Shown here: piece by piece, positions 20,077 through 30,623 of the stretch
How positions within the stretch are numbered: position 1 is the stretch's first letter
Layout of the letters: the number at the start of each line of letters is the position of its first letter
DNA from: Xiphydria camelus
Taxonomy: Eukaryota; Arthropoda; Insecta; Hymenoptera; Xiphydriidae
Assembly: GCA_963678675.1 (NCBI GenBank)
Contig: OY783191.1
Span: 20,153,111-20,217,110 of the forward strand
DNA: 64,000 nt
Direction of reading: 5' to 3'
Translations under genes and position numbers: made by a program
The notes under the pieces: model-generated
Seen by the model: only the letters and a program-made list of their open reading frames with translations
Databases searched by the model: none
What the model was told of the DNA's origin: nothing

Positions 20077-21328
20077 ATTTGGCAGATGTAAACATCTAAT
20101 CTGATTTTTGATTTTACCGTGACAGTCGCTCCACTATCGAAGAATACGTGAGGAGGAACGACAAAAAACAAATCTAACAGCTATTCCTTGGAAGTTGTTT
20201 CAAGGAGACGTATATTACAAATTATCCCAACGTTTAAACATATCCTCATGCATGCGAACTTCCTGTACCGATTTGCTTATAAGTAGGCTTAATAGAAACT
20301 GCAGTTGTACATCCAGACGCTGATATTCACATATAACATCACGACGCCCTATTCTTTGAGAAATTTAACACATTTTCACGTATGAACTATATTCAAAGTA
20401 ATGATGACCTCGGTAAATCTCACGCTTGTAGTCTTTGGTGCGAGACTCTACCAAGTATTTTGATACTTGCACATGCCTATATTTATTAATAAGGTCATAA
20501 GCTGTCACCTTTCGTGCAAGAAATGAGTAAACGTTCGTTGAAAATGCTCTACCCAAATCGAATGTTGGCAGGGTTGATAATTTTACCAATAGCGTCTATG
20601 TATTCTTTGAGTACAATTTCTTTATTGGATTTAATTACTATGGCCTATTTTTTTCTTTTTGGAGTGATTGCTGTCTGATTGTGAGTAGCTCTGATATAGT
20701 TCTTATCAGATGGTTGGGTGGCTTTGTTACCTTGAAAGTTATTCTAGTTATTCGTTTGGGATTGGTTTGCACTAAATGTTTGCTTTTCTATCTTCGATAG
20801 GAAACTACATGAGTGTGTATTCCCTTAGAGGGCAGATTCGTTTCATGAACCTGATGCTACCAGAAATACGACAAAGTTTGTCCATTACTCAATTTGAAAT
20901 CGTATCACAACAATATACACGTGCGAGCAGGGCATCTGTTCGCCGTAGATTCGGTCGAGGAACTTTGATAGAGGCGATCGTAGTTGAATAGTACGTGAGT
21001 CCTTAGAGTCTCTGTAGTAGAACTCTCACGTATGTACCGCTCAACTACGCTCGTCTCCGTCCAAGTTCCTTAATTAAATCCACAGCGGACAAATGCTCTG
21101 CTTGTTGGTGTACATGGAATATGCAGCACTAGTTCGAAAACCGAGACAAATATTCTTTCCGAAACTGAGGTGTCATTTAAATTATAATTTTAGTTCCATT
21201 GGGACGGGTATATCCGGGGTACTGTTACAAATTTAAAAACCTAAAAATAAAAAATACGAGAAAACCTGAAAAAGACTTAAAATCATTTCTATAAGATATA
21301 AAGAGTGTTATGGAATTAATTCATTATA
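20077..21328. other. No gene recognised
   Basis: Short frames only. 20776-20991 (+) and 20365-20589 (-) have no recognisable motif. A small inverted repeat lies around 20990-21048 (GTACGTGAG and CTCACGTATGTAC). Confidence 0.4.
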
Positions 21329-21660
21329 CAGAGTAATTCTCAGGATGGAGGTCATACAACAGTAGGCTACGTGGCGTTTTGTAGACTATAGGTTGTACGC
21401 TGTTGGTCCGAGAACGCTGTACGACTGGTTACGACGGCGTGCAGTGCCCGGCAAACGCTTCGAGAGAAGATCCCTAGTGTCTGAGTCAGGCGATCAGACA
21501 TTAAGAACCTTCTCCCGAAACGATTGGCCGACGCTGCTTGCACATCGCCACCGCCAATCATGCAAATGCAGACCATGTCTAGCAGTGTCTGATCGTCTAT
21601 AGTATCCAAAGCGCTACGTATCATTATCATCCTTTGACCTTCATCCTGAGAATCACTCTG
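21329..21660. mobile_element. TA-flanked MITE with ~65-bp inverted ends
   Basis: Ends CAGAGTAATTCTCAGGATGG and inverse CCTGAGAATCACTCTG, flanked by TA at 21327-21328 and 21661-21662. The inverted similarity continues for about 65 bp. Frames on both strands inside it (21367-21630 and 21393-21602) are foldback artefacts. Confidence 0.8.
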
Positions 21661-21709
21661 TATACCTTTTTACTTGATATACTTATAATAGTACTTGTAT
21701 TTTTTTCAG

Positions 21710-21900
21710 ATGGCAAGGTTGCTCCAACTGGTTTAGAAGTAAGAAAGGGCCGAATAGAAAAATCTGTGGTTACCGATTTACTAACTTCTCGTTTACCTGA
21801 ATCAACATTAATTCTCATATGTGGTACACCGGAGTTCAACCAATTTCTTGAACAGTGGATAAAAGAGTTACATTTTTTACATTATCATGTGTTCAAGTAA
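21710..21900 (+). CDS. 3'-terminal exon, cytochrome-b5-reductase-like C-terminus (host gene candidate)
   Basis: A pyrimidine-rich acceptor (TATTTTTTTCAG) ends at 21709. The open frame runs to a TAA at 21898-21900, and an AATAAA signal follows at 22010-22015. The encoded end reads GRIEKSVVTDLLTSRLPEST, LILICGTPEF, then an EQWIKELHFLHYHVF tail. A glycine-arginine start, a beta strand with CG-P-F and a final HVF match the NAD-binding lobe of cytochrome-b5-reductase/ferredoxin-reductase-type flavoproteins, which transfer electrons from NAD(P)H through FAD. CGTPEF replaces the commoner CGPxxF. The exon starts in phase 1, so preceding exons must exist upstream and were not found. Family assignment is moderate; exon structure is better supported. 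Confidence 0.5.
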
Positions 21901-22009
21901 TGTTTTACTAAAATTCAACAGCATGGAAAATATAAAAAAACTGCATTCCGAAAATTGATCTATATTTATATAATTCTATTCGCCTTTATCTCTTTCAATA
22001 CATAAATTT

Positions 22010-22015
22010 AATAAA
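22010..22015 (+). terminator. AATAAA polyadenylation signal
   Basis: Lies 110 bp after the stop codon of the 21710-21900 exon, an expected 3' UTR length. Confidence 0.5.
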
Positions 22016-23340
22016 AGATCTTTAAAACTTAGTTCAAATGCATTGCTTTATACACATTTTTCCCCGCGCAATTTACATTGTGCATACCTATACTGTGGAT
22101 TTTATTTATGATTGTTTAATTATAATTTGCACAAATGTTACAAATGATGCAGAGTTTCTATATTTCAAATTGTTTAATTACTACACTGCAAAAAATATAG
22201 TTGATCCAACTCAAATTGAGTTGAAGCAACTCTTCTCTGAAGTTAAATATGGCGAACTGCATGTTTGAGTCGATTCAAAGAAGATATGGAGTTGAATCAA
22301 TCATATTATTGAGAAAAACTAATCTAATTCAAGTTTGATTTAATTCAAAGTATGAATGATCGTATTACATTTCTAAGTGTTGCAACTACATTATGTACTC
22401 GGAGTAGTTGAGCTTTTTAATTTCTTTTGTTAAAAAATTCTATATTATAATTGTTAACCTACATTTTATCCCTTCTCACCCCCCCCCCTCACTCACTTCC
22501 CCTCTTTTAACATTTAAAATGTTTATGGTCCTGTATATGGGGGGACATTTCTAGGTTTTCGACGAGCCAGTTTAAGACGAATATGTCGCCCCCCCCCCAC
22601 TCTAGCGCTCTCGTGCGTGCGCTACCGGAAAGCCCCCACTCTAGCGCTCTCGACCGTGTCGATATGTAGTAGACTGAGAGCGGGTACGGGTGATGGTACT
22701 ATGTAGTGGTACGGGTGGTGAGGCAGCCACGCTGAGCGAAGAAAGAACAACGAGTTCGAAGAAAGAACTCTTCATTTGGCAAGAACGGAACGATACAAAT
22801 GCGTATGATCGGTTGTGAACGGCTTGGCTGCTCTGGCGCGTCTCCTCGCGCCGGTGGCATCGCTCGCTGAGAATGGGAGGCGACTTATTCTATAATTTAA
22901 AATGAGATTACATGCAAAACGCCGGACAGCTAGATAGAACAATAAGGGAGATAATTCCGGTGCTAAGAGCGTCGGCGCCCCACTTTTCTTTGCATTTTAG
23001 TATTTTACGCCGTCAAGTAAACGTCTGGCGATTTGTCAACATAATTTGGGATTGTTCAGTGAACTATCAATCAACTGCCAGAAGTTAACTAGGAAGACAT
23101 ACATAAGTTAATAATTATATTGATGAAAAGATAGGATGACTAATTTTATTTCTATCTATTAAAATGATATTAAGAATGTTAAATATTCTTAGAATATCAC
23201 TATCATGTTTGAATTTCCAGTATAACCATAATGTATGATGTTCTGTCTGTGGAACGAAAATTATTTTTATTTACGTTTAAAAATCTTTCCATTGAGGCAC
23301 GCGATATAAAAATGCAGGATATAACATCAGTTTTGGAAAA
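22016..23340. other. No gene; repeats and C-rich runs
   Basis: Contains a TACACTGCAAAAAATA element end (about 22182), degenerate repeats around GTTGAATCAA (22200-22350), C runs near 22485 and 22592, and a duplicated CCCACTCTAGCGCTCTCG (22598 and 22636). The 76-residue frame at 22038-22268 is AT-rich and unrecognised. Confidence 0.45.
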
Positions 23341-23343
23341 ACA

Positions 23344-23459
23344 CACGATCACGATGACTCCAAAAATTTAGCTGCATTTATCGCTGCTCTTAAACAGAAT
23401 ATGAATCCTTTCAATTGCTTGGAAATTAAGGAACATTTTTTATTTAATATTAAAACAGG

Positions 23460-23504
<45 letters not shown>

Positions 23505-23680
23505 GTGCATCGGAACCCGCGATTGATTTTCTTTTAAATATAGAAGAAAATGGACGGGCAATGCAAGACTTATTTATATCCGAATGTGTTCGCAAGATGT
23601 TAGCAGATTCGAAGCACCAATCAAACAAAATAAAATTTGAAATTTTGCGAGCTGTAATAACGAACAAAAGTAACAATTAA
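23344..23680 (+). pseudogene. Relic of an unnamed repetitive-element protein, split by (GT)n
   Basis: The first part reads AAFIAALKQNMNPFNCLEIK with FNIKTGR. After a GT run, a second frame gives FLLNIEENGRAMQDLFISEC and IKFEILRAVI. The two halves look like one domain of a type common in repetitive arthropod proteins (NPF, TG, FLL, FISEC landmarks), but I cannot name it. The GT expansion puts the halves in different frames, so no intact product is possible. Confidence 0.4.
23462..23503. repeat. (GT)n microsatellite
   Basis: About 42 bp of GT repeat that replaces part of a former coding sequence. Confidence 0.95.
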
Positions 23681-23764
23681 TAATAAAGTACGCGAGGTTC
23701 GTACGCAACGTGATCTGTTTGGTCGGATGTTGGGTATATCAATGAATGAGGCAGCGGATATCGA

Positions 23765-23938
23765 AATAGTATCTTATGTCATAAGGCGGAAATCCGAGGT
23801 TTTTTTTCAGACTGTGTTTAATTGGGTCGTAATACGAGGCCTTCGGCGAGCCTCATCCCCAAACCATGCCTCGTGCTAAGACCTAATTAAACACAGTTTT
23901 AAAAATCCGAGGATTTCAGCCGAATGACGTATACTATT
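23765..23938. mobile_element. Hairpin MITE of about 174 bp
   Basis: AATAGTAT at 23765 pairs with ATACTATT at 23938. Inner arms share GTGTTTAATTGGGTCGTAAT-type sequence on both sides of a loop near 23850. No coding capacity. Confidence 0.75.
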
Positions 23939-23954
23939 GAAGTGAAACTGCTTA

Positions 23955-24166
23955 GGCCCGGTGCACACGAGCGTATTTTGACGTACGGTAACGCTGCGTA
24001 AAAATACGCACGTCTCAGAAGTACACTGGCTCTAATGGAGCAGTTCACATGGGATGTCGACGTTGTTTCACCGGCGCGCCGAGCGGTGCCGCTACGGCAA
24101 AATCCTACCTGCGGTGTCTGCTTCACCGTAGGTCCGTTTGCGTCGTCCGAGCGACGAAGCAGTGCA
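23955..24166. mobile_element. Harbinger-like MITE (GGCCCGGTGCACAC family), partial copy
   Basis: Starts GGCCCGGTGCACACGAGCG after TTA and contains TGAGACGTGCGT-type and CCGAGCGGTGCC segments shared with the copies at 40375-41045 and 47774-48163. Its right part is cut by the TTAA element at 24171. Confidence 0.7.
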
Positions 24167-24170
24167 TTAA

Positions 24171-24899
24171 GGGGGTATTCTACAGTGCGGACTGTATTTT
24201 TACATGAAATTTGGAAATTGTTTTCCAGAAAATAAAAAAACATATTTGTATTCAGTTTTTTGCTATCTACTTACAAAGACAATTATTATTCAAAAATATA
24301 TATACATAAAAAAAACAAAACAAAATGGCAGCTCTGTGAGCGGATGAAGTTGGGCGTGTCCGCTGCCCCGGGCGCCACGGCGTGCAGGCTGGACGCTGGT
24401 CAAGTGATGTGAAACATAAATTTAACCATTTATTTTATTTATTAACATATTTGGAAGGGATTGAGCCTACGTAGGGTTGAAATAATTAAATATTATAAAA
24501 GTTTATGAACTAAATGAAAAAATTCCATTTTTATTGCTTCTTTTTCGTATTAAAATGTCAATTAAAAGAGAAAAAAAAATAAATTCTTAATCAATTTTAG
24601 GTTCACTCCATGGGAAAAGTAATACAGATTATGCTGCAGAAATTTTAAACGAATCGGTTGAATAGTTTTTGAGCTATCCTGCACGCCAACTTTAAAGATG
24701 CGGTTCCGAGAAAAAGGCGTTTAAAGCCGGCTGCGCATGCTCGGAGCCCTATGCGCGTCGGAACACGAACACCTGTAATTTTCACATTTCAACGAATTTC
24801 GGGAAATCCATTTACAGGCAAATTCCTAAGGGTATAATAAACGCAAAAAGCAAGAAGAAAAAAAATTGTTTTTTGAAACCGTCACTGTAGAATACCCCC
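24171..24899. mobile_element. TTAA-flanked element with GGGGGTATTCTACAGTG ends
   Basis: 729 bp, terminal GGGGGTATTCTACAGTG and inverse, flanked by TTAA at 24167-24170 and 24900-24903. No ORF. The interior shares GAGCTA and TTTAAAG stretches with the adjacent element, which suggests related families. Confidence 0.85.
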
Positions 24900-24903
24900 T
24901 TAA

Positions 24904-25616
24904 GGCGATAAATCCCTTTAGGAGCGGGAAAAATAGGTATTTTTCGGGAATTTTTTTAGAGGGGATAAAATAATCTGATCATTTTCAAATTTGGACATGA
25001 GTTTATTATAACTGTCAAGTTAAAAAAAAATTTTTTTTTGGGATGATCAACAAAATTGCGGCATTATTCGGACGCCTGTTTTCCGCGACATCGAAAAGTG
25101 CTGCAGTTGTCACTCTTTTTCTGTTGATCTGAACAAGATTTTATAAGTGTCATTCGTTTACTGACATATTATGGGGAAGGATATACCTAAAAAAAATAAG
25201 GAAAAAGTTCAAAATTGAAAATTTGGGAGCCTTTTACTCCAAAGTTCGAATTTCCGACTATCTTTTCGACATATTTGACCCCCAAAAAATTATTTATTTA
25301 CACGCTACCTTTCAAACTTTAGGTATACCCTTCCGATAATATTACTGAGAGTAACCTCCCAAAATTTCATCCAAATCAGTCGATACTTTTTGAGCTACAA
25401 CACGAGCAGTTTTTGAAGAAGTAGTTTCGAGATAATCGCGTTTAAAGTTGACTCGCTGCCTGACCGCATGCTGCCCCGCGCTCTAGACTATATGCGATAA
25501 CTCCGCAAATATTCTATATTTCGAGTTTTCTTTTGGTCAGTATATTCTTTGGGTATCATACTTTCGAAATATGTAAAAAAGTCGATTTTTTGAAAATTCT
25601 AAAGGGATTTCTCGCC
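24904..25616. mobile_element. TTAA-flanked element with GGCGAKAAATCCCTTTAG ends
   Basis: 713 bp. The left end is GGCGATAAATCCCTTTAG and the right end is the inverse of GGCGAGAAATCCCTTTAG. It shares the TTAA at 24900-24903 with its left neighbour and ends at TTAA 25617-25620. No ORF. Confidence 0.85.
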
Positions 25617-25620
25617 TTAA

Positions 25621-25940
25621 GGTGGTATCAGACGGTTTACTCGGATGAATGGTCACTCAAGTGAACGTTCTTTTTTTCAGAAGGTTCACTCGGATGAATG
25701 ACCACTCAAGTGAACGTTCTTTTTTTTCATTTCACGTTCACACGATACAGACAAAATGACATAGAAATAAACGTTATCTATTTTAAAAAAAGAAAAATTA
25801 AAATCGAACACATAAAGAAAGGGCGACAACAAAGTCGATTTTCTCAGCCCGTCTACTGTATTAAAAGACTGACTCACACAAGAGACTGAAATTCGTTCTG
25901 ACCAGGTCACCACCCCCGCAACTGTAAACAGATTAAAGGT
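25621..25940. repeat. Possible third TTAA element end plus GTGAACGTTC repeats
   Basis: Begins GGTGGTATCAGACGG directly after TTAA, which resembles the GGTAGTGTCAGACACGG end at 44031. It contains two direct copies of TCACTCGGATGAATGRYCACTCAAGTGAACGTTC (starts about 25637 and 25685). The other end was not found. Confidence 0.5.
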
Positions 25941-26112
25941 CGAAGCACACTTAGGCGGAGCGAAGCGAAAAGCTACCATTTTATATTTCATTGCTTCTTA
26001 CGAGGTAGTTCGCAACGCTTCTGTTCACTTCGCTTCGTTCAAGTGTACGTTGCCTCGTAAGAAGCAATGAAATATAAAATGGTAGCTTTGCGCTTCGCCT
26101 AAGTGTGCTTCG
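25941..26112. mobile_element. Hairpin MITE with CGAAGCACACTTAGG ends
   Basis: 172-bp foldback with arms of about 65 bp including CATTTTATATTTCATTGCTT. Its insertion point is shown by the partner arm of the giant inverted repeat, where GGTCGAA and TAGTCC are contiguous (about 30123-30136 on the minus strand). Confidence 0.8.
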
Positions 26113-27731
26113 TAGTCCAGTCATTGAAGTCCTGAATTAGAAATAATTAAAGAGGATCTGAATTTTTTACAGTAGGTACTGTTTGCACCCTACAACAACT
26201 TCCTGATATTTTGAAGGATCATCACCGGTCGGATTGTTTAAAAAAGAGATGTAAACAAAAAAAAACCGATTTTTTGCGAATATCTCTTCAACTTTCAAGA
26301 ATAACGAGAAAATCTTCAAATAAAAGTTGTAAACAATCGAATTTATAATAAAAAAGTCTTAGTGAAATTTTTACCTATATGCAATAGGGAAGCGGCAAAA
26401 TGCGTTCAAAGTTTGCGCACCACCTAAAGGAGCATGCTGGTCTTAAAAAATTCATAAGAAATCGAAAAATGACTCTTTTTCGATGATTTTTTTTAAATCG
26501 CATCTACAGGAGTAGACCTACATTTTGAGAGATATAAAAAAAAATTAATGCATTATTAATGCGATTATTGATTATTTTAGATTTTAAACCGATTCTTTTC
26601 ACTGAAAACATTGGGGAACAATTTTTTTTCTTTTAACTTGGCATTCGTTAGATTATTATCTAAAAAAAAGTCCTCTACGGCTTCGCACTGAATACCTTCT
26701 GTGTGGAGATATAATATAATATAATACAACTGATTTTCTGGTGAGTGGCAGTCCTGAATGAAATCTGTGGCCGCACCGCTGTATTGGGGACCGACAGAGA
26801 ACGCGCATATATTCCCGACTCTCTCTTAGTCATAAACGCGTTCTGCACTGCGCGAAGCCGTCTGTGCCTCTACCAAGGAGTAGGTGTCCAACTACCTGCT
26901 CTTTGCTTCTGTAGACCTTCGGCACGCTGCCAAAAAGTGCAATGGTAGTATCATGTATGCCCTTTGAGGTTTCGGTAATAATGCATATGCTGATAAACGA
27001 CCAAGCAAAATTGACAGGTCCCCGTGGAACTTGTGTTGGAGAAGTTAATTACTTATTGCAAAAAAAATCGCATCTTGCAATGATAGTATCACGTATGCCG
27101 AGCATGTGAAACGATATTTCATAGAAAAAATACTATATATTGAAGAGAGAGAACGATCGGCATACGTGTATCGTAGGGACTAAGGGTCGGTATATGCTCT
27201 AAAAAGTGTTGTAAATTCAGAATTTTTTAAATGATCATATCACATATCATGTCCAACTACCTACTCTTAACCTCTACTGCGCCATGAGGACGACAGAGGT
27301 GGGAGCTATAAACAGTATTTCTCTCTGTTGAAACACGTAGTGCGTGCTAGCGACGAATAAACGTTGTTGGAGCAATGCAGGCAATTTGTTAGTGTATAGT
27401 AATATCCATTTTATTAAGGAAGAAAATTCTTTTCTTTTGTGGGTGATTGTAAATTTTTTTTTCTATTTTTACAATACCTTTAATTCAGAATTATCTTCTA
27501 CAGGTGCCATCAAAATACTCCTGAAATGTTGAATTATACAGTTTTTTATTTTGGCACAGAAGTTTTTAACGTTTAATAGAAAATTTCAAAAATAATACAA
27601 AAATTATAAATACCTATTATTATAACACATATACTTAAACTTGTTAATCCATATCTTCAAATATGATTATAAATAATTGAATTTTTTTCAATACAGCATT
27701 TTTAGAAATTTCAAAAAGAATCAAAATCAAT
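26113..27731 (+). repeat. Left arm of a giant inverted repeat (~1.6 kb)
   Basis: Starts TAGTCCAGTCATTGAAGTCC and ends in AAAAGAATCAAAATCAA. It pairs over its whole length with 28516-30128. In stretches I compared directly the arms differ by roughly one base per hundred or less. Arm frames such as 26745-26948 and 27344-27532 recur in the partner and have no recognisable domain. Confidence 0.9.
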
Positions 27732-28515
27732 ATCATTATCTATATCCCTGATCTATATATTATATATATCATCTTCTTCGAATTCATAAACGAAATCTAT
27801 CACTTTGCACGAAGGTAAATATAAAAAAACCTGTTAAATAAATTTCAAGCATGCTTGGTTTTTCATTCTTCTATTTTTTGCTAGTTATTTTAACCCTTCT
27901 GAGGTCACGCCTTTTCACCCACGCTTCATTAATATATTTTCTCCATTTTTATAATAAATTTAGAGCTATCATATTATAAGCATCGTATTCGCGACACTTC
28001 AGTGACGGAATACGTAGCCGGTGATCATTCAAATCGAAGTAGTTAAGCAATTATGACGATTTAAAAAAAATGCGGGGCCACGCTCATCGTGCGACCTCAG
28101 AAGGGTTGAAAGTAATGGAAGACAAAAATTTGTGTACTCGTATTTTGTACACTTCTGAATTTTTTTGACCAAAAATTAATAATGCAGTTTTTGATATTTA
28201 GTTTGTCTTGAAGACATCGTTAAAAATATAATACATGCAAAAGTTATTCCATGTCATTTGGCCTATTCGTTGGAATTGGTTAAAGCCCACACAGCTAACA
28301 ATTTCATGTTCTATACAAATTATAAGAACGTTTCTAGAGCAAATTTTTTAGAGCACTGTTTCTTCTAAGAACATTTTCAAAGCGTTCTTACAACACTTAT
28401 ACCATAAAAATGAGCACGGTTCTATAGAACTTTTTAGTTCTTGAAGCTGTTCTGTAAGGTCTGCGGGAAACACTTAGAGAATTGTTGAATAAATGTTCTC
28501 ACAAGTCTCTTAAAT
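27732..28515. other. Spacer of the giant inverted repeat
   Basis: AT-rich spacer of about 780 bp holding a TTAA MITE (27894-28105) and, at 28300-28500, several short AGAAC/GTTCT direct and inverted repeats. No gene. Confidence 0.7.
27894..28105. mobile_element. TTAA-flanked piggyBac-like MITE, copy 2
   Basis: Shorter relative of 2683-3081 with ends CCCTTCTGAGGTC and inverse. The left flank is TTAA, and the right flank is TTGA, probably a point mutation. Confidence 0.85.
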
Positions 28516-30128
28516 TTTGATTTTGATTCTTTTTGAAATTTCTAAAAATGCTGTATTGAAAAAAATTCAATTATTTATAATCATATTTGAAGATATGGAT
28601 TAACAAGTTTAAGTATATGTGTTATAATAATAGGTATTTATAATTTTTGTATTATTTTTGAAATTTTCTATTAAACGTTAAAAACTTCTGTGCCCAAATA
28701 AAAAACTGTATAATTCAACATTTCAGGAGTATTTTGATGACACCTGTAGAAGATAATTCTGAATTAAAGGTATTGTAAAAATAGAAAAAAAAATTTACAA
28801 TCACCCACAAAATAAAAGAATTTTCTTCCTTAATAAAATGGATATTACTATACACTAACAAATTGCCTGCATTGCTCCAACAACGTTTATTCGTCGCTAG
28901 CACGCACTACGTGTTTCAACAGAGAGAAATACTGTTTAGCTCCCACCTCTGTCGTCCTCATGGCGCAGTAGAGGTTAAGAGTAGGTAGTTGGACATGATA
29001 TGTGATATGATCATTTAAAACATTCTGAATTTACAACACTTTTTAGAGCATATACCGACCCTTAGTCCCTACGATACACGTATGCCGATCGTTTTTCAAT
29101 ATATATTATTTTTTCTATGAAATATCGTTTCACATGCTCGGCATACGTGATACTATCATTGCAAGATGCGATTTTTTTTGCAATAAGTAATTAACTTCTC
29201 CAACACAAGTTCCACGGGGACCTGTCAATTTTGCTTGGTCGTTTATCAGCATATGCATTATTACCGAAACCTCAAAGGGCATACATGATACTACCATTGC
29301 ACTTTTTGGCAGCGTGCCGAAGGTCTACAGAAGCAAAGAGCAGGTAGTTGGACACCTACTCCTTGGTAGAGGCACAGACGGCTTCGCGCAGTGCAGAACG
29401 CGTTTATGACTAAGAGAGAGTCGGGAATATATGCGCGTTCTCTGTCGGTCCCCAGTACAGTGGTGCGGCCACAGATTTCATTCAGGACTGCCACTCACCA
29501 GAAAATCAGTTGTATTATATTATATTATATCTCCACACAGAAGGTATTCAGTGCGAAGCCGTAGAGGACTTTTTTTTAGATAATAATCTAACGAATACCA
29601 AGTTAAAAGAAAAAAAATTGTTCCCCAATGTTTTCAGTGAAAAGAATCGGTTTAAAATCTAAAATAATCAATAATCGCATTAATAATAAATTAATTTTTT
29701 TTCTATATCTCTCAAAATGTAGGTCTACTCCTGTAGATGCGATTTAAAAAAAAATCATCGAAAAAGAGTAATTTTTCGATTTCTTATGAATTTTTTAAGC
29801 GCAGCATGCTCCCTTAGGTGGTGCGCAAACTTTGAACGCATTTTGCCGCTTCCCTATTGCATATAGGTAAAAATTTAACTAAGACTTTTTTATTATAAAT
29901 TCGATTGTTTACAACTTTTATTTGAAGATTTTCTCGTTATTCTTGAAAGTTGAAGAGATATTCGCAAAAAATCGGTTTTTTTTTGTTTACATCTCTTTTT
30001 TAAACAATCCGACCGGGGATGATCCTTCAAAATATCAGGAAGTTGTTGTAGGGTGCAAACAGTACCTACTGTAAAAAATTCAGATCCTCTTTAATTATTT
30101 CTAATTCAGGACTTCAATGACTGGACTA
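28516..30128 (-). repeat. Right arm of the giant inverted repeat
   Basis: Reverse complement of 26113-27731, including the two arm frames now at 28715-28903 and 29291-29494. It ends in CTTCAATGACTGGACTA. Similarity extends a further 10 bp outward if the MITE at 25941-26112 is ignored. Confidence 0.9.
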
Positions 30129-30176
30129 TTCGACCTTTAGGCGACTATTTGTCGCCGCGCGCCCGCAAAGGGTTAA

Positions 30177-30548
30177 CCCCTTGCGGACGGAACCGTCCGA
30201 CGGGCGAGCGTCGCTGTGGACGCGAGGTATTGACGCGTGCAGCGGAGATAATTACACGTTGACCGTTTGCGTTATAAAAACTAAAGCTTTATTTAATTAT
30301 AACATAAGTTTTTGACAAAATCCAAGAAAAATATGTTTAGTTATTTTATGTTTATATCTGACTGTTTACTTCATTATTCCATGCGTACCTCGTCGTTTAT
30401 AAACGAAATATGGTTAGTTATAGTATGTTTATGTCTGACAGTTTAGCTTACTATTCCATGCGTAAAGTACGCATGGCTGCTTCATAAATACGTCCCCGCA
30501 GCTGTAAACAGATTTGGGCGACTATAGTCGACACGCGTCCGCAAAGGG
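30177..30548. mobile_element. TTAA-flanked MITE with CCCTTTGCGGACG ends
   Basis: 372 bp. The left end is CCCCTTGCGGACG and the right end is the inverse of CCCTTTGCGGACGCG, with TTAA at 30173-30176 and 30549-30552. Immediately to the left, GCCCGCAAAGGG followed by the same TTAA looks like the end of a second, adjacent element of the same family. Confidence 0.8.
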
Positions 30549-30623
30549 TTAAAGCTAATGATATTTATTTTAGTTTGAATATGTTCTCTCTTCTTCTAAG
30601 GATCTTCTGAAAGGTTCACGAAA

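Noticed and set aside
23440..23680. BESS-motif DNA-binding protein at the GT repeat
   Set aside because: The resemblance is limited to a few hydrophobic positions; the upstream half fits an unnamed repetitive-element protein better.
26745..26948. 67-residue frame duplicated at 29291-29494 as a conserved gene
   Set aside because: Conservation follows from the inverted duplication of the whole arm; no domain or codon signature is seen.
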